From assembly GCA_015068395.1 (NCBI GenBank), contig SVKP01000115.1:1-64000 (forward strand): a DNA stretch of 64,000 nt, given 5' to 3'. The position numbers were made by a program, and so were the translations under genes. Under the pieces are notes generated by a model that worked only from the letters and a program-made list of their open reading frames with translations, was not told the origin of the DNA and ran no database searches. Source of the DNA: Oscillospiraceae bacterium. GTDB taxonomy: Bacteria > Bacillota > Clostridia > Oscillospirales > Oscillospiraceae. Position 1 is the stretch's first letter. Every line of letters begins with the position of its first letter. Below, in pieces: positions 52,180 through 60,784 of this stretch.

Positions 52180-52986
52180 TCAAGCAGTCTTCTTGACAAA
52201 AATCGCGTTCGCGTTGCTGACCTTGTGACCGTACACCATGCGGCCAGAAATGGCGGATGCGCCGATATGCTTGCTGTCCTGCAGCGGACGCACCTGAACC
52301 GGAACGCTCCACTCCTTGACGCGCGTCGCATAGTTCGGATGACCGAAAATAGCCTCGACCTTCTCGCCAAGGTTAGCGCTCTCGTAGATTGCGAAACCAG
52401 CGATAGCGCCGACCGCGCCGGTTGCCTTGACCTTATCGCCAAGATCGGAAGCGGCGATAAACTCAGGAGACTTCAGCAGCTTTGCATAGGTCTCAGGATT
52501 GACAAGAGCATAACGACCGTTCTGCGGCACGCCCGCCTCAGACATTGCCTGACGCACATCGACAAAACCGTCGTAGATGTTGGACTTGGTGTAGGCGGTC
52601 GTGGTGTCAAGAGTGGTGCCGCCGCTGACCAGCTCTGCAGCGCCGTCCTTATCCATTGCCTCAGCAAGACCATAGGTAGCAGCGTCAAGACGATCGGCAA
52701 CGATGCCGTCAGGAATTGCGGCGGCCTCATAACCGTCGACGATCTCGTTGACCGCCTTGTCCTTATTGATGTTGCAGGTGATCCACTGAGAAGCGCCGGA
52801 AGTCAGATCGACGCCGTTCACGCGGTCATAGTCGTTCACGGTTGCGCTGCCGCTCTTGCGAATCTTGACCGCGCCCGCCTTGGGATCGCCCTCGAAATAG
52901 TTGTTGAAGATAACGCCGTCCTTCAGGACAAGCTCATTGCGCAGCTTGGCGTCTACCAGCTTGCTATAACGCACAGAGATTTCCAT
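52180..52986 (-). CDS. Major capsid protein
   Basis: The 268-residue protein follows the scaffold gene and has capsid features: GVIFNNYFEGDPKAG, SGASQWITCNINKDKAVNEI split across strands, RYALVNPETYAKLL, and the end HKVSNANAIFV. It probably has an HK97 fold. AAAAGGAG precedes the ATG. Confidence 0.87.
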   Translation of the reverse strand: MEISVRYSKLVDAKLRNELVLKDGVIFNNYFEGDPKAGAVKIRKSGSATVNDYDRVNGVDLTSGASQWITCNINKDKAVNEIVDGYEAAAIPDGIVADRLDAATYGLAEAMDKDGAAELVSGGTTLDTTTAYTKSNIYDGFVDVRQAMSEAGVPQNGRYALVNPETYAKLLKSPEFIAASDLGDKVKATGAVGAIAGFAIYESANLGEKVEAIFGHPNYATRVKEWSVPVQVRPLQDSKHIGASAISGRMVYGHKVSNANAIFVKKTA

Positions 52987-53012
52987 AATTTTATTCTCCT
53001 TTTCTTAGTATT

Positions 53013-53588
53013 TTAGTCGGTGATCTTGATGTCAGGATTACGTTCCAGGAATGCGGCGGTTACGCCGTCCATTTGGGCGCTCTTGTCGTCGCTTGGAACG
53101 TGATTTCCCTGCTTCAAGCGAGCATCGACACTTGCGGAAATCGCCTCTGTAAAGGCTTTCTCCAGCACGCCGATGTTCTCGGTGGTTTGCTTTTCATCCT
53201 CGCCAATGAAGTAGTTTACAAGGCTTACGGGCAGTTTCTTCTCCGTTGCGACGGCCTGCGCCTTGATAAGCAGTTCCTTCCGCGCCGCTTCCTTTTCGAG
53301 CGCCGCGATTTTGGCTTCCATTTCGCCAAGTTTGACGTCCTTGGGATCGGCGTCGGGGAAACGCTTCTTGATCTCGGCGTCGATCAAACCCTGCAGGTTG
53401 TTCGTCTTCCAAGTCTCAAGCCCCTTGGCGCTCTGCTTGTCGATATACGGCTGCATGGCTTTCTGCCCTGCCTCCGTATCAAGGAACGCCTTGACTCGCT
53501 CAGGCGTGAAAAGCCCGTCCACAAACTTCTTATAGTCGTCCGTCGTCTCAAACTGCTTCATAGCAGCGATAATTTCAGCAAAAGTCAT
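53013..53588 (-). CDS. Capsid scaffolding protein (DUF4355-like)
   Basis: The 191-residue protein has a central coiled coil (EMEAKIAALEKEAARKEL) and an acidic C-terminus, typical of phage scaffolds that guide capsid assembly. A GGAGG site supports the ATG at 53588; an ATG at 53603 precedes that site and would be less likely. Confidence 0.82.
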   Translation of the reverse strand: MTFAEIIAAMKQFETTDDYKKFVDGLFTPERVKAFLDTEAGQKAMQPYIDKQSAKGLETWKTNNLQGLIDAEIKKRFPDADPKDVKLGEMEAKIAALEKEAARKELLIKAQAVATEKKLPVSLVNYFIGEDEKQTTENIGVLEKAFTEAISASVDARLKQGNHVPSDDKSAQMDGVTAAFLERNPDIKITD

Positions 53589-53651
53589 TGTTTTTTCCTC
53601 CATAATGCCCGTGCGATTCGCTTACGCGCCCCGCACATTCATTTCAAAATG

Positions 53652-53680
53652 AAAACGCCAGTCGTACAGACTGACGTTTT
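53652..53680 (-). terminator. Hairpin between MuF and scaffold genes
   Basis: AAAACGTCAGTC and GACTGGCGTTTT pair around a 5-nt loop on the minus strand. The T tract after it is short, so it may attenuate rather than stop late transcription. Confidence 0.6.
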
Positions 53681-53701
53681 GAACAAATTATTTTAAGGCT
53701 A

Positions 53702-54577
53702 TTATAGCCCCTTTGAGCGTTTCCAATCGCTCACGGTCGTATAGTCTATGACCTCTTTGCCGATTCCAGACTTGCTATTGTCAAGCCTCTGCGTCGGCTC
53801 CCATCCCTCGATGACGGGAATACATGCGCAACGGCAATTTGGATGCGCCGGCAATGCCGGATGATCGCCAACGGGGAAATACTGCCCGTCATAGCTCGCG
53901 CACTCGTCACAGGTGTTATCCTCCAGAGTCGCCGTCCACATGACCATACCCACGACGCCGCTGTTTTTATATGCTTCGTCCTGCGCCTCAGAGACGGCGC
54001 GCGCGACCTCAGTATTGATAAGGCGCTTTGCCTCATAAGCTGAGCTTCCAAAGTCCTTTTTGATTTGCCGCGCGAGCTTTTCGGTGCTCTCTCCGTTTAT
54101 CATCGCCCTTTGCACGTCGCGCCTGACGCGGTTTGCCAGCTCCCCGCAGTTATCCCAAATGCGGTTAGAGAAGGTTTTGCCGTCAATCTCCAAGTTGAGC
54201 GCTGTGTCGATGAACTCACGGCTGAGCATCGCAAAGGATTTGTTTATCTCGATACCCTTGTCAATGGTGTATGCCGTAGATACATAGACGTCATCAAGCA
54301 CCTTTTCCACTGTCGCGGTCGTCGCGTCGGTCTGATACTCGGCCAGCTCGCGGCACTCTTCTTTCAGACGCACGGCAAGCTGCAACAATGCCTTTGCGCG
54401 TTGCGCTTTTGAAATCTTAATTTCACCGTTTACAGTGTATTCCAATGAAATTTTTGCGATTTCCGTCAAGATGTCATTCATGGCACGCTTATACTGCAAT
54501 AGCACGTTGCGAGTCGTTTTTGCTCCGGTTTTCTCTGCTTTCTTGTAAATCTCAAGCGCTTCCTGCTCTAAGCTCAT
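53702..54577 (-). CDS. Minor head protein, MuF/SPP1-gp7 family
   Basis: The 291-residue protein has a helical N-terminus and the MuF C-terminal domain with zinc-type motif (DECASYDGQYFPV, LPAHPNCRCACIPV). MuF proteins associate with the portal and enter the capsid. The ATG at 54577 is chosen; a GTG at 54592 overlaps the portal stop. No toxin domain is fused to it. Confidence 0.9.
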   Translation of the reverse strand: MSLEQEALEIYKKAEKTGAKTTRNVLLQYKRAMNDILTEIAKISLEYTVNGEIKISKAQRAKALLQLAVRLKEECRELAEYQTDATTATVEKVLDDVYVSTAYTIDKGIEINKSFAMLSREFIDTALNLEIDGKTFSNRIWDNCGELANRVRRDVQRAMINGESTEKLARQIKKDFGSSAYEAKRLINTEVARAVSEAQDEAYKNSGVVGMVMWTATLEDNTCDECASYDGQYFPVGDHPALPAHPNCRCACIPVIEGWEPTQRLDNSKSGIGKEVIDYTTVSDWKRSKGL

Positions 54578-54588
54578 GCCGCGACACC

Positions 54589-55842
54589 TCACTCGTCGAT
54601 CGCGTCAAGGTCGATCGTCTCTTCCTCTTCGCGTTCCTTTCGGATGCGCTCCATCTCAACAGACGGATTCTCAATGAACGGCAACAGCGAAAGCGCCGTT
54701 TCCGTACTGAGCTTGTCGCCAAGTTGAGAAATAGCCTGCACAATCGTCATAATGTCCGTAGGCACGTTAGGCGTGTAATTGATCTGAATGTCGCTGACGT
54801 TGTAGTCCAGCCCTTTCAGTGCCAAATACTCGAATAATCGTTCGATACGGTCATAGATTGCATCTTGGATGTAGTCATACATGGATTTTGCGCGCTGCTC
54901 CAAGAAGATTAGGCGCGAGCGGATCGCCAAAGAACTTGTATTGCTCTGGAGCTTTTCGTTTCCGTCAATATGGTTGCAGACGCTATACATGGCGTTTCGC
55001 AGGTCGTCAAGCGTATTCTGAATATAGCTGTCGTTCATTTCCTTCATCAGCCAATGAACATCAGCATTTTTGTTTGCCGGCAGGTTCAAAAGCCCGTGAT
55101 CGTCCATCTTTTTAGCGATTTCGTCGGTCACTTCGACGCCGGTGACAACCAAATAAGCGTTGCGATAGTCGCCGATAATAGACGCCTGATCGGAAAGCGT
55201 ATCGTTGTATGTGTCCTGCAAATGGCGGATTTTGGCGAAAATCGTCTCGCTTACGTCATCCATTTCGCAGACAGAGACAGGGCAGCCCTTAAACGGATGC
55301 GTCGCATGACCGATTTTGCTCCCGCCCTTGTAGATGTCAATATTGCCGTTGTCGTCGTAAATGTCGTAATACTCCGCACTTTCATACTTTTTGTGATAAA
55401 AATGAATAAAAAGCTGAGGTACGCCGTCCTCGTCGCAGTATGCAATAGCGTTTGTCGGGTTCAAAATCCGCTCGCAGTAACGCCCTTCCCTGTCGATATA
55501 GGAAAGCGAGTAGACCTTTCCGAAAATCTCCAAATCGCGCATGAGTAGCGCATTATGGTTTGTCTTCCAGTGGAAAAGGTTTTCGTCGATCGCAGTGATT
55601 GCGTCAGTGTTGCCGGATTTAGAGACGTAAGAAAGCGGATTCCCCAAAACATAGTTGACTTCTTCATCGACAAACTTTGAAATAAAGTTTTCAATGGCGA
55701 TTTTGTTGCAACGCTTTGGATTGTTCCAAACCTTATAGACAATATCCTGATCGCCCCTATAATAGCGCTGCATGACCTCATAGAACGGCAGCGACGCCCG
55801 ATAATCGGCAATCATCTTTTTTACAAGCGTTTCTTGTTTCAT
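54589..55842 (-). CDS. Portal protein (SPP1 gp6 type)
   Basis: The 417-residue protein matches the phage portal family by YYRGDQDI, NFISKFVDEEVNYVLG, the DVSETIFAKIRHLQDTYN segment and the C-terminal helical crown ending in acidic residues. It forms the dodecameric channel for DNA packaging. GGGGGTG precedes the ATG; the stop is adjacent to the MuF gene. Confidence 0.93.
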   Translation of the reverse strand: MKQETLVKKMIADYRASLPFYEVMQRYYRGDQDIVYKVWNNPKRCNKIAIENFISKFVDEEVNYVLGNPLSYVSKSGNTDAITAIDENLFHWKTNHNALLMRDLEIFGKVYSLSYIDREGRYCERILNPTNAIAYCDEDGVPQLFIHFYHKKYESAEYYDIYDDNGNIDIYKGGSKIGHATHPFKGCPVSVCEMDDVSETIFAKIRHLQDTYNDTLSDQASIIGDYRNAYLVVTGVEVTDEIAKKMDDHGLLNLPANKNADVHWLMKEMNDSYIQNTLDDLRNAMYSVCNHIDGNEKLQSNTSSLAIRSRLIFLEQRAKSMYDYIQDAIYDRIERLFEYLALKGLDYNVSDIQINYTPNVPTDIMTIVQAISQLGDKLSTETALSLLPFIENPSVEMERIRKEREEEETIDLDAIDE

Positions 55843-55853
55843 AATTCACCCCC

Positions 55854-57575
55854 TTACAGTCCCAAAACGGACAAGTCATATACCCGCATAAGCGGTGTTT
55901 CTTCTTTCAGGATGTCAAGCAGTCGGTCAGCTTCCGCCAAAACGTCCGGCGCGTCGTCGTGCAGCGTGTAACCCTCGCCCTCATAGGCAAGCACCTGACT
56001 ATAAAAAGGCTCGTCATCGTCGCAAAACACAATGAAACCACTGTCGACCTTGCCGCCGATTGCCCTGATTTTGTTTTCCTTGTTCTTCGTCTGCCGCTCA
56101 TTGATGATCTCGATGCGGCGGCGCTTCAAGGTGTCGTGTGCCTCGATGCGCTTGCGGATTTCGCGGACATCCGCGCCGTTAAAGGTGTTTTTCTCCACCC
56201 AAACGAAAGAAATGTCCTCGAACGTCTCCAAGAGCTGAATCACACGGTCGACATAGGCGTCAAAGCTGTATCGCTCGATCTCGCCTCTGCGCACCCAGCG
56301 AAAACCGTTGCTTGTCTTCCCTGCGACGCAAAGCGCCGTATAGTCATTCTCTTTGTTTGTCTCGACCGCCGGATCGCAAACCAAAATTGTCAAATCGAAA
56401 TCGTTGTCCTCGATCTCTGCGGCGGGAACATGCTTGACCGCATGGAACGCCTTTTCTCCGACCTTGCTGACGTCGTTTTGCAGCTCTTGCTTGAAAGCGG
56501 ATGGATTCGCATAGTAGTCAAGCGCCAAGTCAAGACAGTTGTACTTGTCAGGCCATAGCGTTTTGAATTGCATTTCCGCCTCATGCGCGTAATAGTATTC
56601 TGTCGCGTTGTCTTTTGCTAACATATCCTTAGCATTGAACAGGATCGCCTTGAACTTTGCCCAATGCCCCGAATTGAAAAATGCGTCCACGTCGGCGACA
56701 TCCACGGCGCGCCGAACGATATGCTTATAGCTGCTGTCATTCAACAGCCTGCTCATAAAACAGTCACGGTGCATCAGTGTACCCAGCACGACAAACTTTG
56801 TCGCCTGCTTGACCTTCTTTCCGTTGCGAAAGACGGCAGTGTCGCCGGCATAGGTGCAATCTTCCACCCAAGTATTATATTTGCGGTCACGCGCCTCCTG
56901 CGTCAGGATGTCGCTTTTGCCCTGATAATCGTCGGCAATAATGAGGCTCGGCCTGTGATTTCCGAACTTCTTGCCGCGCATGGAGCTTGTGGAGCTGATT
57001 GCCTGCACCTTTGTATGGTTTGTTAGCTCCAATTCAAGGGAATTGCAGACAAAACGCTTGTTTCTTGGGTCAAGCAGTTTGCCGAAAGCGGCGTTGATAT
57101 AAGGGTTTTCCTCCAGCGCCGTGCGGACATTCCGCACAAATTCGGTAGCGTCCTGCTCCGTTTTGCCGCAAATCAGCGTATAAACGGACAATTTATAACA
57201 ATGCGCCCACACGGTAAGCGCAAAATCGCAGGTAGTTGTCTTGGAAGAGCCGCGCGGCATGACAAGCTCCAGTTTATCGTAGGCGTCGCGGATAAACATG
57301 TCTTCGAGAGCGTCCCACACCTCATAATGGATAGGGGCAAGCTCGCGCGCGGTGTTGTCCGGTTTTGGCCTGAATGTGTCTTGAAGGAAGTAGCGGCAGA
57401 AAAACGGCAGAGATTCCCGCCCAATAATGAACGCAAGCCCGTCGCGCCCCCAAAGGTTGCCGCCGTACTGCTCCAGAATCTTTTGCGCGTTGTCGACGCC
57501 GTATAGATCGGTGACGGTCTGGAACAGCAGCGCCATGTCTTCCGGCGTGACGATCTGGTTGATGTTCTTCGCCAT
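55854..57575 (-). CDS. Terminase large subunit
   Basis: The 573-residue packaging ATPase/nuclease has the ATP-binding loop PRGSSKTTT, Walker B LIIADD and a RuvC-like nuclease with VCDPAVETNKENDYTALCV. The ATG at 57575 follows GGGAGGGGG and overlaps the previous stop (TGATG). It is separated from the small subunit gene by a resolvase and several small genes. Confidence 0.94.
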   Translation of the reverse strand: MAKNINQIVTPEDMALLFQTVTDLYGVDNAQKILEQYGGNLWGRDGLAFIIGRESLPFFCRYFLQDTFRPKPDNTARELAPIHYEVWDALEDMFIRDAYDKLELVMPRGSSKTTTCDFALTVWAHCYKLSVYTLICGKTEQDATEFVRNVRTALEENPYINAAFGKLLDPRNKRFVCNSLELELTNHTKVQAISSTSSMRGKKFGNHRPSLIIADDYQGKSDILTQEARDRKYNTWVEDCTYAGDTAVFRNGKKVKQATKFVVLGTLMHRDCFMSRLLNDSSYKHIVRRAVDVADVDAFFNSGHWAKFKAILFNAKDMLAKDNATEYYYAHEAEMQFKTLWPDKYNCLDLALDYYANPSAFKQELQNDVSKVGEKAFHAVKHVPAAEIEDNDFDLTILVCDPAVETNKENDYTALCVAGKTSNGFRWVRRGEIERYSFDAYVDRVIQLLETFEDISFVWVEKNTFNGADVREIRKRIEAHDTLKRRRIEIINERQTKNKENKIRAIGGKVDSGFIVFCDDDEPFYSQVLAYEGEGYTLHDDAPDVLAEADRLLDILKEETPLMRVYDLSVLGL

Positions 57576-57775
57576 CACAAAACCCCCTCCCGCCAAAAGA
57601 AGTATTGCAGCGCAGGCGTGAAAGCAAAAAGCGCCTGTTCTTTGCTCGTCTTGCCGTCGCTTGAAATGCTGAAACAGCCCTCAATCTCCACATCTTCACG
57701 ATATGGCAGGCGAGAAAATCCGGCGCTTTCAAGGTCAGCAATCGCGCCCGCGCCGCAAGCAACGATGTATTTCAT
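57575..57775 (-). CDS. Hypothetical phage protein, 66 residues
   Basis: A small protein starting MKYIVACGAGAIADLESAGF with a C-terminal aromatic stretch. No family recognised. AAGGAGG lies before the ATG and the stop overlaps the terminase start, so translation is coupled. Confidence 0.6.
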   Translation of the reverse strand: MKYIVACGAGAIADLESAGFSRLPYREDVEIEGCFSISSDGKTSKEQALFAFTPALQYFFWREGVL

Positions 57776-57787
57776 GGCTGCGCCTCC

Positions 57788-57946
57788 TTATTTTCCGTGC
57801 CGCAGGAAATAGCGGAAGAAAGCCTTAGTGTCCGGCGATTTTCCGATAACGATGTGAAAACCGTCGTCGTGCTCTTCAAAGGTGTACTTCTCCTTAAAGG
57901 CGTGCTTCAACGCTTCAAGGAATGTCGGCGGCGTGATCTCACTCAT
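57788..57946 (-). CDS. Hypothetical phage protein, 52 residues
   Basis: The frame starts MSEITPPTFLEALKHAF and ends FFRYFLRHGK. It overlaps the end of the preceding gene by 8 bp (ATGAGTGA) and precedes the 66-residue gene by 12 bp. A tight chain of coupled small genes supports it; no family recognised. Confidence 0.6.
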   Translation of the reverse strand: MSEITPPTFLEALKHAFKEKYTFEEHDDGFHIVIGKSPDTKAFFRYFLRHGK

Positions 57947-58304
57947 GATGAACACCGTCCTTAGTCGGTTCAGATAAGAACGGCGCGAGAATCTTCCGCG
58001 TGACCTCAGTATCTTCTACCATCCAGACTTTTGCGCCAGGGAAAGCCTTATCAGGCGATATAGCATAGATCGTGTGGAGCATCTCAGCATCCGCAAGGGC
58101 ATAAAGCGCACGCTGATCGCATACAACAATGCCGCGATTCCGCTGCGCTTTCTTGGCCGGTCTCTTCTTTGCTTTGGGCTTTTCGGGCTGGACTTTCTCA
58201 GCCTTGGGCTTTTCGTCCGGCTGCGTAGGCTCCAGATCCGCCAGAGTCTTCAGCATGTCCTGCATGATACACAGCTTCATTTCGTCATAGGCTTGCTTTG
58301 TCAT
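57939..58304 (-). CDS. Hypothetical phage protein with Lys/Pro-rich linker, 121 residues
   Basis: A helical N-terminus (LCIMQDMLKTLADLEP) is joined by a Lys/Pro/Ala linker (PKAEKVQPEKPKAKKRPAKK) to a compact C-terminal part (ALYALADAEMLHTIYAIS). No family recognised. The basic linker could bind nucleic acid. AAAGGA precedes the ATG. Confidence 0.65.
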   Translation of the reverse strand: MTKQAYDEMKLCIMQDMLKTLADLEPTQPDEKPKAEKVQPEKPKAKKRPAKKAQRNRGIVVCDQRALYALADAEMLHTIYAISPDKAFPGAKVWMVEDTEVTRKILAPFLSEPTKDGVHHE

Positions 58305-58404
58305 AACGTGTCCTTTCGGTTTGAAAATTTTGCAAAAAATTGTGAGGGGAACCGAAACCGCCGCGCGCGCCGTCAGAAATAGAAACCTACCCCCTAACGA
58401 CGCA

Positions 58405-58437
58405 AGAAGACCGCGCCCAAATGAGGCACGGTCTTTC
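58405..58437 (-). terminator. Terminator after the small serine recombinase
   Basis: AAGACCGTGCC pairs with GGGCGCGGTCTT on the minus strand, followed by a weak T-rich tail. Confidence 0.65.
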
Positions 58438-58444
58438 TATCGCG

Positions 58445-59128
58445 TCAAGCTCCGGCTCCCCGTAGCTGCGCCTTATATGTGTAAAAAGTGTTTCGAGAAA
58501 TTCCAGCGAGCTTCATAACGTCTTTATCACTCAGCGTTCCGCCGAAATCCTTTGAATGTTCAAGTATGATCTGCTTTGCCGCCTTACTCTTCTTCGTCGT
58601 CAGCTTTGCCCCTGGTACTTGCCCGATTTGCTTACCATTGAGGCGCGCCGTTTCGATACCTTCCTTTGTGCGTTGGTGCAAGTCGCTGACTTCCTTTTCA
58701 GCCTGTTCAAAAGCAAGTCTTATCTGCTCCTTGGCCAGTGCCATGAGGTAGCGGTTTACACCCTCCAGTATCAGGTCGACGGTGGTGCCGGTCATAGGGA
58801 CGGCGCTTTCAAGCGTGGCCTTGTATGTGCCGGTGTTGATATGTGGCTCTTTCAGGAAAACCAGCTCGACGCCCTTTTGATAAAGCGCCTCGTATGTCTC
58901 GAATCCCTCGGCGGCGTTGCGGCTCATACGGGAAACGCTGTCAAAGACAATCGTATCTCCCGCCTTGATCTTCTTTATCAGCTTGTTCCATTCTCTACGG
59001 TCGATCTCCGTACCCGTATAAACTTCCTGCACAATAACAGCGTTGGGGAAAGCCTGCTTGATGTTCCTGATCTGCCGGTCGATGTTCTGCGTCGGCCTGC
59101 TGATTCGGGCATATCCGTACATGCACAT
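58445..59128 (-). CDS. Small serine recombinase (resolvase/invertase type)
   Basis: The 227-residue protein has a resolvase domain with catalytic Ser in YARISRPTQN, DSVSRMSRNAAEGF and a long helix E. A C-terminal DNA-binding part contains SDKDVMKLAGISRNTFYTYK. It is distinct from the large integrase at 44.5 kb. The ATG at 59128 follows AGGAGA; a longer frame from 59215 runs through its promoter. It has its own promoter and terminator inside the packaging region, which suggests independent expression. Confidence 0.88.
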   Translation of the reverse strand: MCMYGYARISRPTQNIDRQIRNIKQAFPNAVIVQEVYTGTEIDRREWNKLIKKIKAGDTIVFDSVSRMSRNAAEGFETYEALYQKGVELVFLKEPHINTGTYKATLESAVPMTGTTVDLILEGVNRYLMALAKEQIRLAFEQAEKEVSDLHQRTKEGIETARLNGKQIGQVPGAKLTTKKSKAAKQIILEHSKDFGGTLSDKDVMKLAGISRNTFYTYKAQLRGAGA

Positions 59129-59186
59129 AGCTTTATCTCCTATCGGCGTAGTGTAAAATCTGACGTTCGTTAGATTCGATACCACT

Positions 59187-59215
59187 ATACTAAACCATGT
59201 CGGCGCTAAAGTCAA
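59187..59215 (-). promoter_or_regulatory. Promoter of the small serine recombinase
   Basis: On the minus strand TTGACT and TAGTAT are 17 bp apart. The spacer contains CCGACATGGTTT, which recurs at 26932-26943 upstream of the cNMP-domain gene. Confidence 0.6.
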
Positions 59216-59259
59216 GCAGTTTTGATACTTTTCCCTAATACGTTACTTTTGGTACTACC

Positions 59260-59544
59260 TTAGTCGTCGTACCTGAAAGCCATTTTAAGCCCTGCGACGT
59301 CATCATTGACGACAAGGCTCTTGATTCGGCAGTTGCTACCAATCCACGCGCCATTTACCGCCGTCCAGGTGAAACCGTCCATTGTGAACGTGAACGCGCT
59401 CGCGGCGTGCAGTTCAAGGAAATGCAGCTCGTCCGCTTTCCAGTTGGGACGGCGCGCCTTGATCTCACGGTAAATGTATGCCGTGACGTCATCGCCCGCG
59501 CTGAAATCGTGTTCCAGATAGCCGGCGTTTCTCAGCTCATTCAT
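59260..59544 (-). CDS. Hypothetical phage protein, 94 residues
   Basis: The protein starts MNELRNAGYLEHDFSAGDD and has an aromatic-rich middle (FTFTMDGFTWTAVNGAW). No family recognised. It overlaps the end of the small terminase gene by 8 bp, so it is coupled to it. It precedes the promoter of the recombinase. Confidence 0.6.
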   Translation of the reverse strand: MNELRNAGYLEHDFSAGDDVTAYIYREIKARRPNWKADELHFLELHAASAFTFTMDGFTWTAVNGAWIGSNCRIKSLVVNDDVAGLKMAFRYDD

Positions 59545-59974
59545 TGTTGGTGTCCTCCTTCTCAGGTTTGTAATATCCGTTCTTCGTTAAGAACTCCTTA
59601 AAGCTGCTGAGTACATCGGCGGCGTCGGTCGTGCCGTCATTCACGTCGATATTGACCTGCTCCGCCGCCTTACCCATAGAACGATCAAGGAGATATTGCA
59701 GCGCACCGCTGCGAACGCGCGCCTCTGTCTTTGGATTCGTTGCAAGCTCTAAAAGCTGACGCATAAGATCATCTGTATTGTTGCGCAGCCTAATATTCGC
59801 GTTCTCCATAATGGAGCGTAAACGGCGGTCAAGCTCTGCCTTTACCTCCGCTTCCTTGCTATAATTCCAAATGCTCTGTCGCGTCACTCCAATCCTGTCC
59901 GCAATCTGAGCGTTTGTCAACTGCGGTTGACTGATTTTCAGCTCGATATATTGCTGTCTGAAATAATCAAGCAT
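59537..59974 (-). CDS. Terminase small subunit
   Basis: The 145-residue protein has an N-terminal helix-turn-helix (LTNAQIADRIGVTRQSIWNY) and helical C-terminus (DDLMRQLLELATNP, ALQYLLDRSMGKA), the phBC6A51-like small terminase layout. It recognises the packaging site and recruits the large subunit. AGGAGG supports the ATG at 59974. Confidence 0.82.
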   Translation of the reverse strand: MLDYFRQQYIELKISQPQLTNAQIADRIGVTRQSIWNYSKEAEVKAELDRRLRSIMENANIRLRNNTDDLMRQLLELATNPKTEARVRSGALQYLLDRSMGKAAEQVNIDVNDGTTDAADVLSSFKEFLTKNGYYKPEKEDTNNE

Positions 59975-60143
59975 GTGTACCTCCTTTCTATCGAAGAAAT
60001 GCTTTGACAAGTTTTACAGATTTCCTCTGAATAATTTACTTCAATTCCCGCCGAAACGATACCAGCGGGAAAACATGCCATCCCCAAAAGCAAAGGGGAA
60101 ATACACACGAAAAGACTGTGTTTTCGTGTAACTCTGCCTTAAA

Positions 60144-60180
60144 GCAAAAAAATAAAGGCTCAGGCACAAGCCCAAGCCTT
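60144..60180 (-). terminator. Terminator of the early gene block
   Basis: AAGGCT pairs with AGCCTT around a 14-nt inner segment and is followed on the minus strand by a T-rich run. Just beyond, 60105-60129 holds another hairpin (ACACGAAAA / TTTTCGTGT). The 174 bp 60011-60184 hold no gene. Confidence 0.75.
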
Positions 60181-60184
60181 ATAA

Positions 60185-60772
60185 TCAAAATGGCAGATCG
60201 TCCGCCGCCTCTACCTCACAAACAGCTTCAGCTACATAGGGACGATCATTTGCAGGACGTTCATACGTTTCAACGTCTCCGTCAAACTCTTCTTCGTCCT
60301 CGTCTGCTACTTCCGAAAAATCGTTGTAAGGTTGACGATCCCCTTTAGTTGTTTTTGTAGTTGCTGTTGTAGTTGTAGTTGGATACGGGTCGTTATCGCT
60401 CGTTATCGGTCGATGTCGACCGTTATCGACCGTTATCGGTCGATGTCGGTCGTTATCGGTCGATAATTCCTTCTCTTTATACGCATCGAACGAAAGCGGC
60501 TCTTGGTTGTGCCGCTTGCTTTCGCGCGAGTACACAGCATATCGCCGCTGTATGATCGCCTCATTATAGCGCGCCTCGTCTCGATCTAAGCACGTTTTTA
60601 TACTTCCCCATGCCATTTTAAGAATACGATCATCGAACGATGGTTCGATTGAGCTTTTCGCATAATCGAACGATGCGCGGAACAGCCGGCCTAACTCTTC
60701 GTCGTTCAGTTGTTCAAGCAGCGGTTCAACCGTGTCAAAATACAGTAAGATTCCAGGTCTTCCCTTGGCCAT
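60185..60772 (-). CDS. DUF6291-like early phage protein with 10-residue repeats
   Basis: The 195-residue protein has a helical N-terminal domain (about 1-90; LLYFDTVEPLLEQLNDEELG, AWGSIKTCLDRDEARYNE) of a type found next to phage replication genes. A repeat region (TDNDRHRPIT, VDNGRHRPIT), a poly-Thr linker and an acidic C-terminus follow. The repeat region is built from a strict 10-bp DNA repeat. The role is unknown; a link to replication is inferred from the family context. Confidence 0.7.
   Translation of the reverse strand: MAKGRPGILLYFDTVEPLLEQLNDEELGRLFRASFDYAKSSIEPSFDDRILKMAWGSIKTCLDRDEARYNEAIIQRRYAVYSRESKRHNQEPLSFDAYKEKELSTDNDRHRPITVDNGRHRPITSDNDPYPTTTTTATTKTTKGDRQPYNDFSEVADEDEEEFDGDVETYERPANDRPYVAEAVCEVEAADDLPF
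60391..60465. repeat. 10-bp direct repeats inside the DUF6291-like gene
   Basis: Seven consecutive 10-bp units, consensus CGTTATCGGT with CGATGTCGGT and CGTTATCGAC variants, then a partial eighth. Period 10 equals one helical turn, so any protein bound to each unit would face the same side. It may be an iteron-like origin or operator. Confidence 0.75.
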
Positions 60773-60784
60773 ACACGCGCCGCC

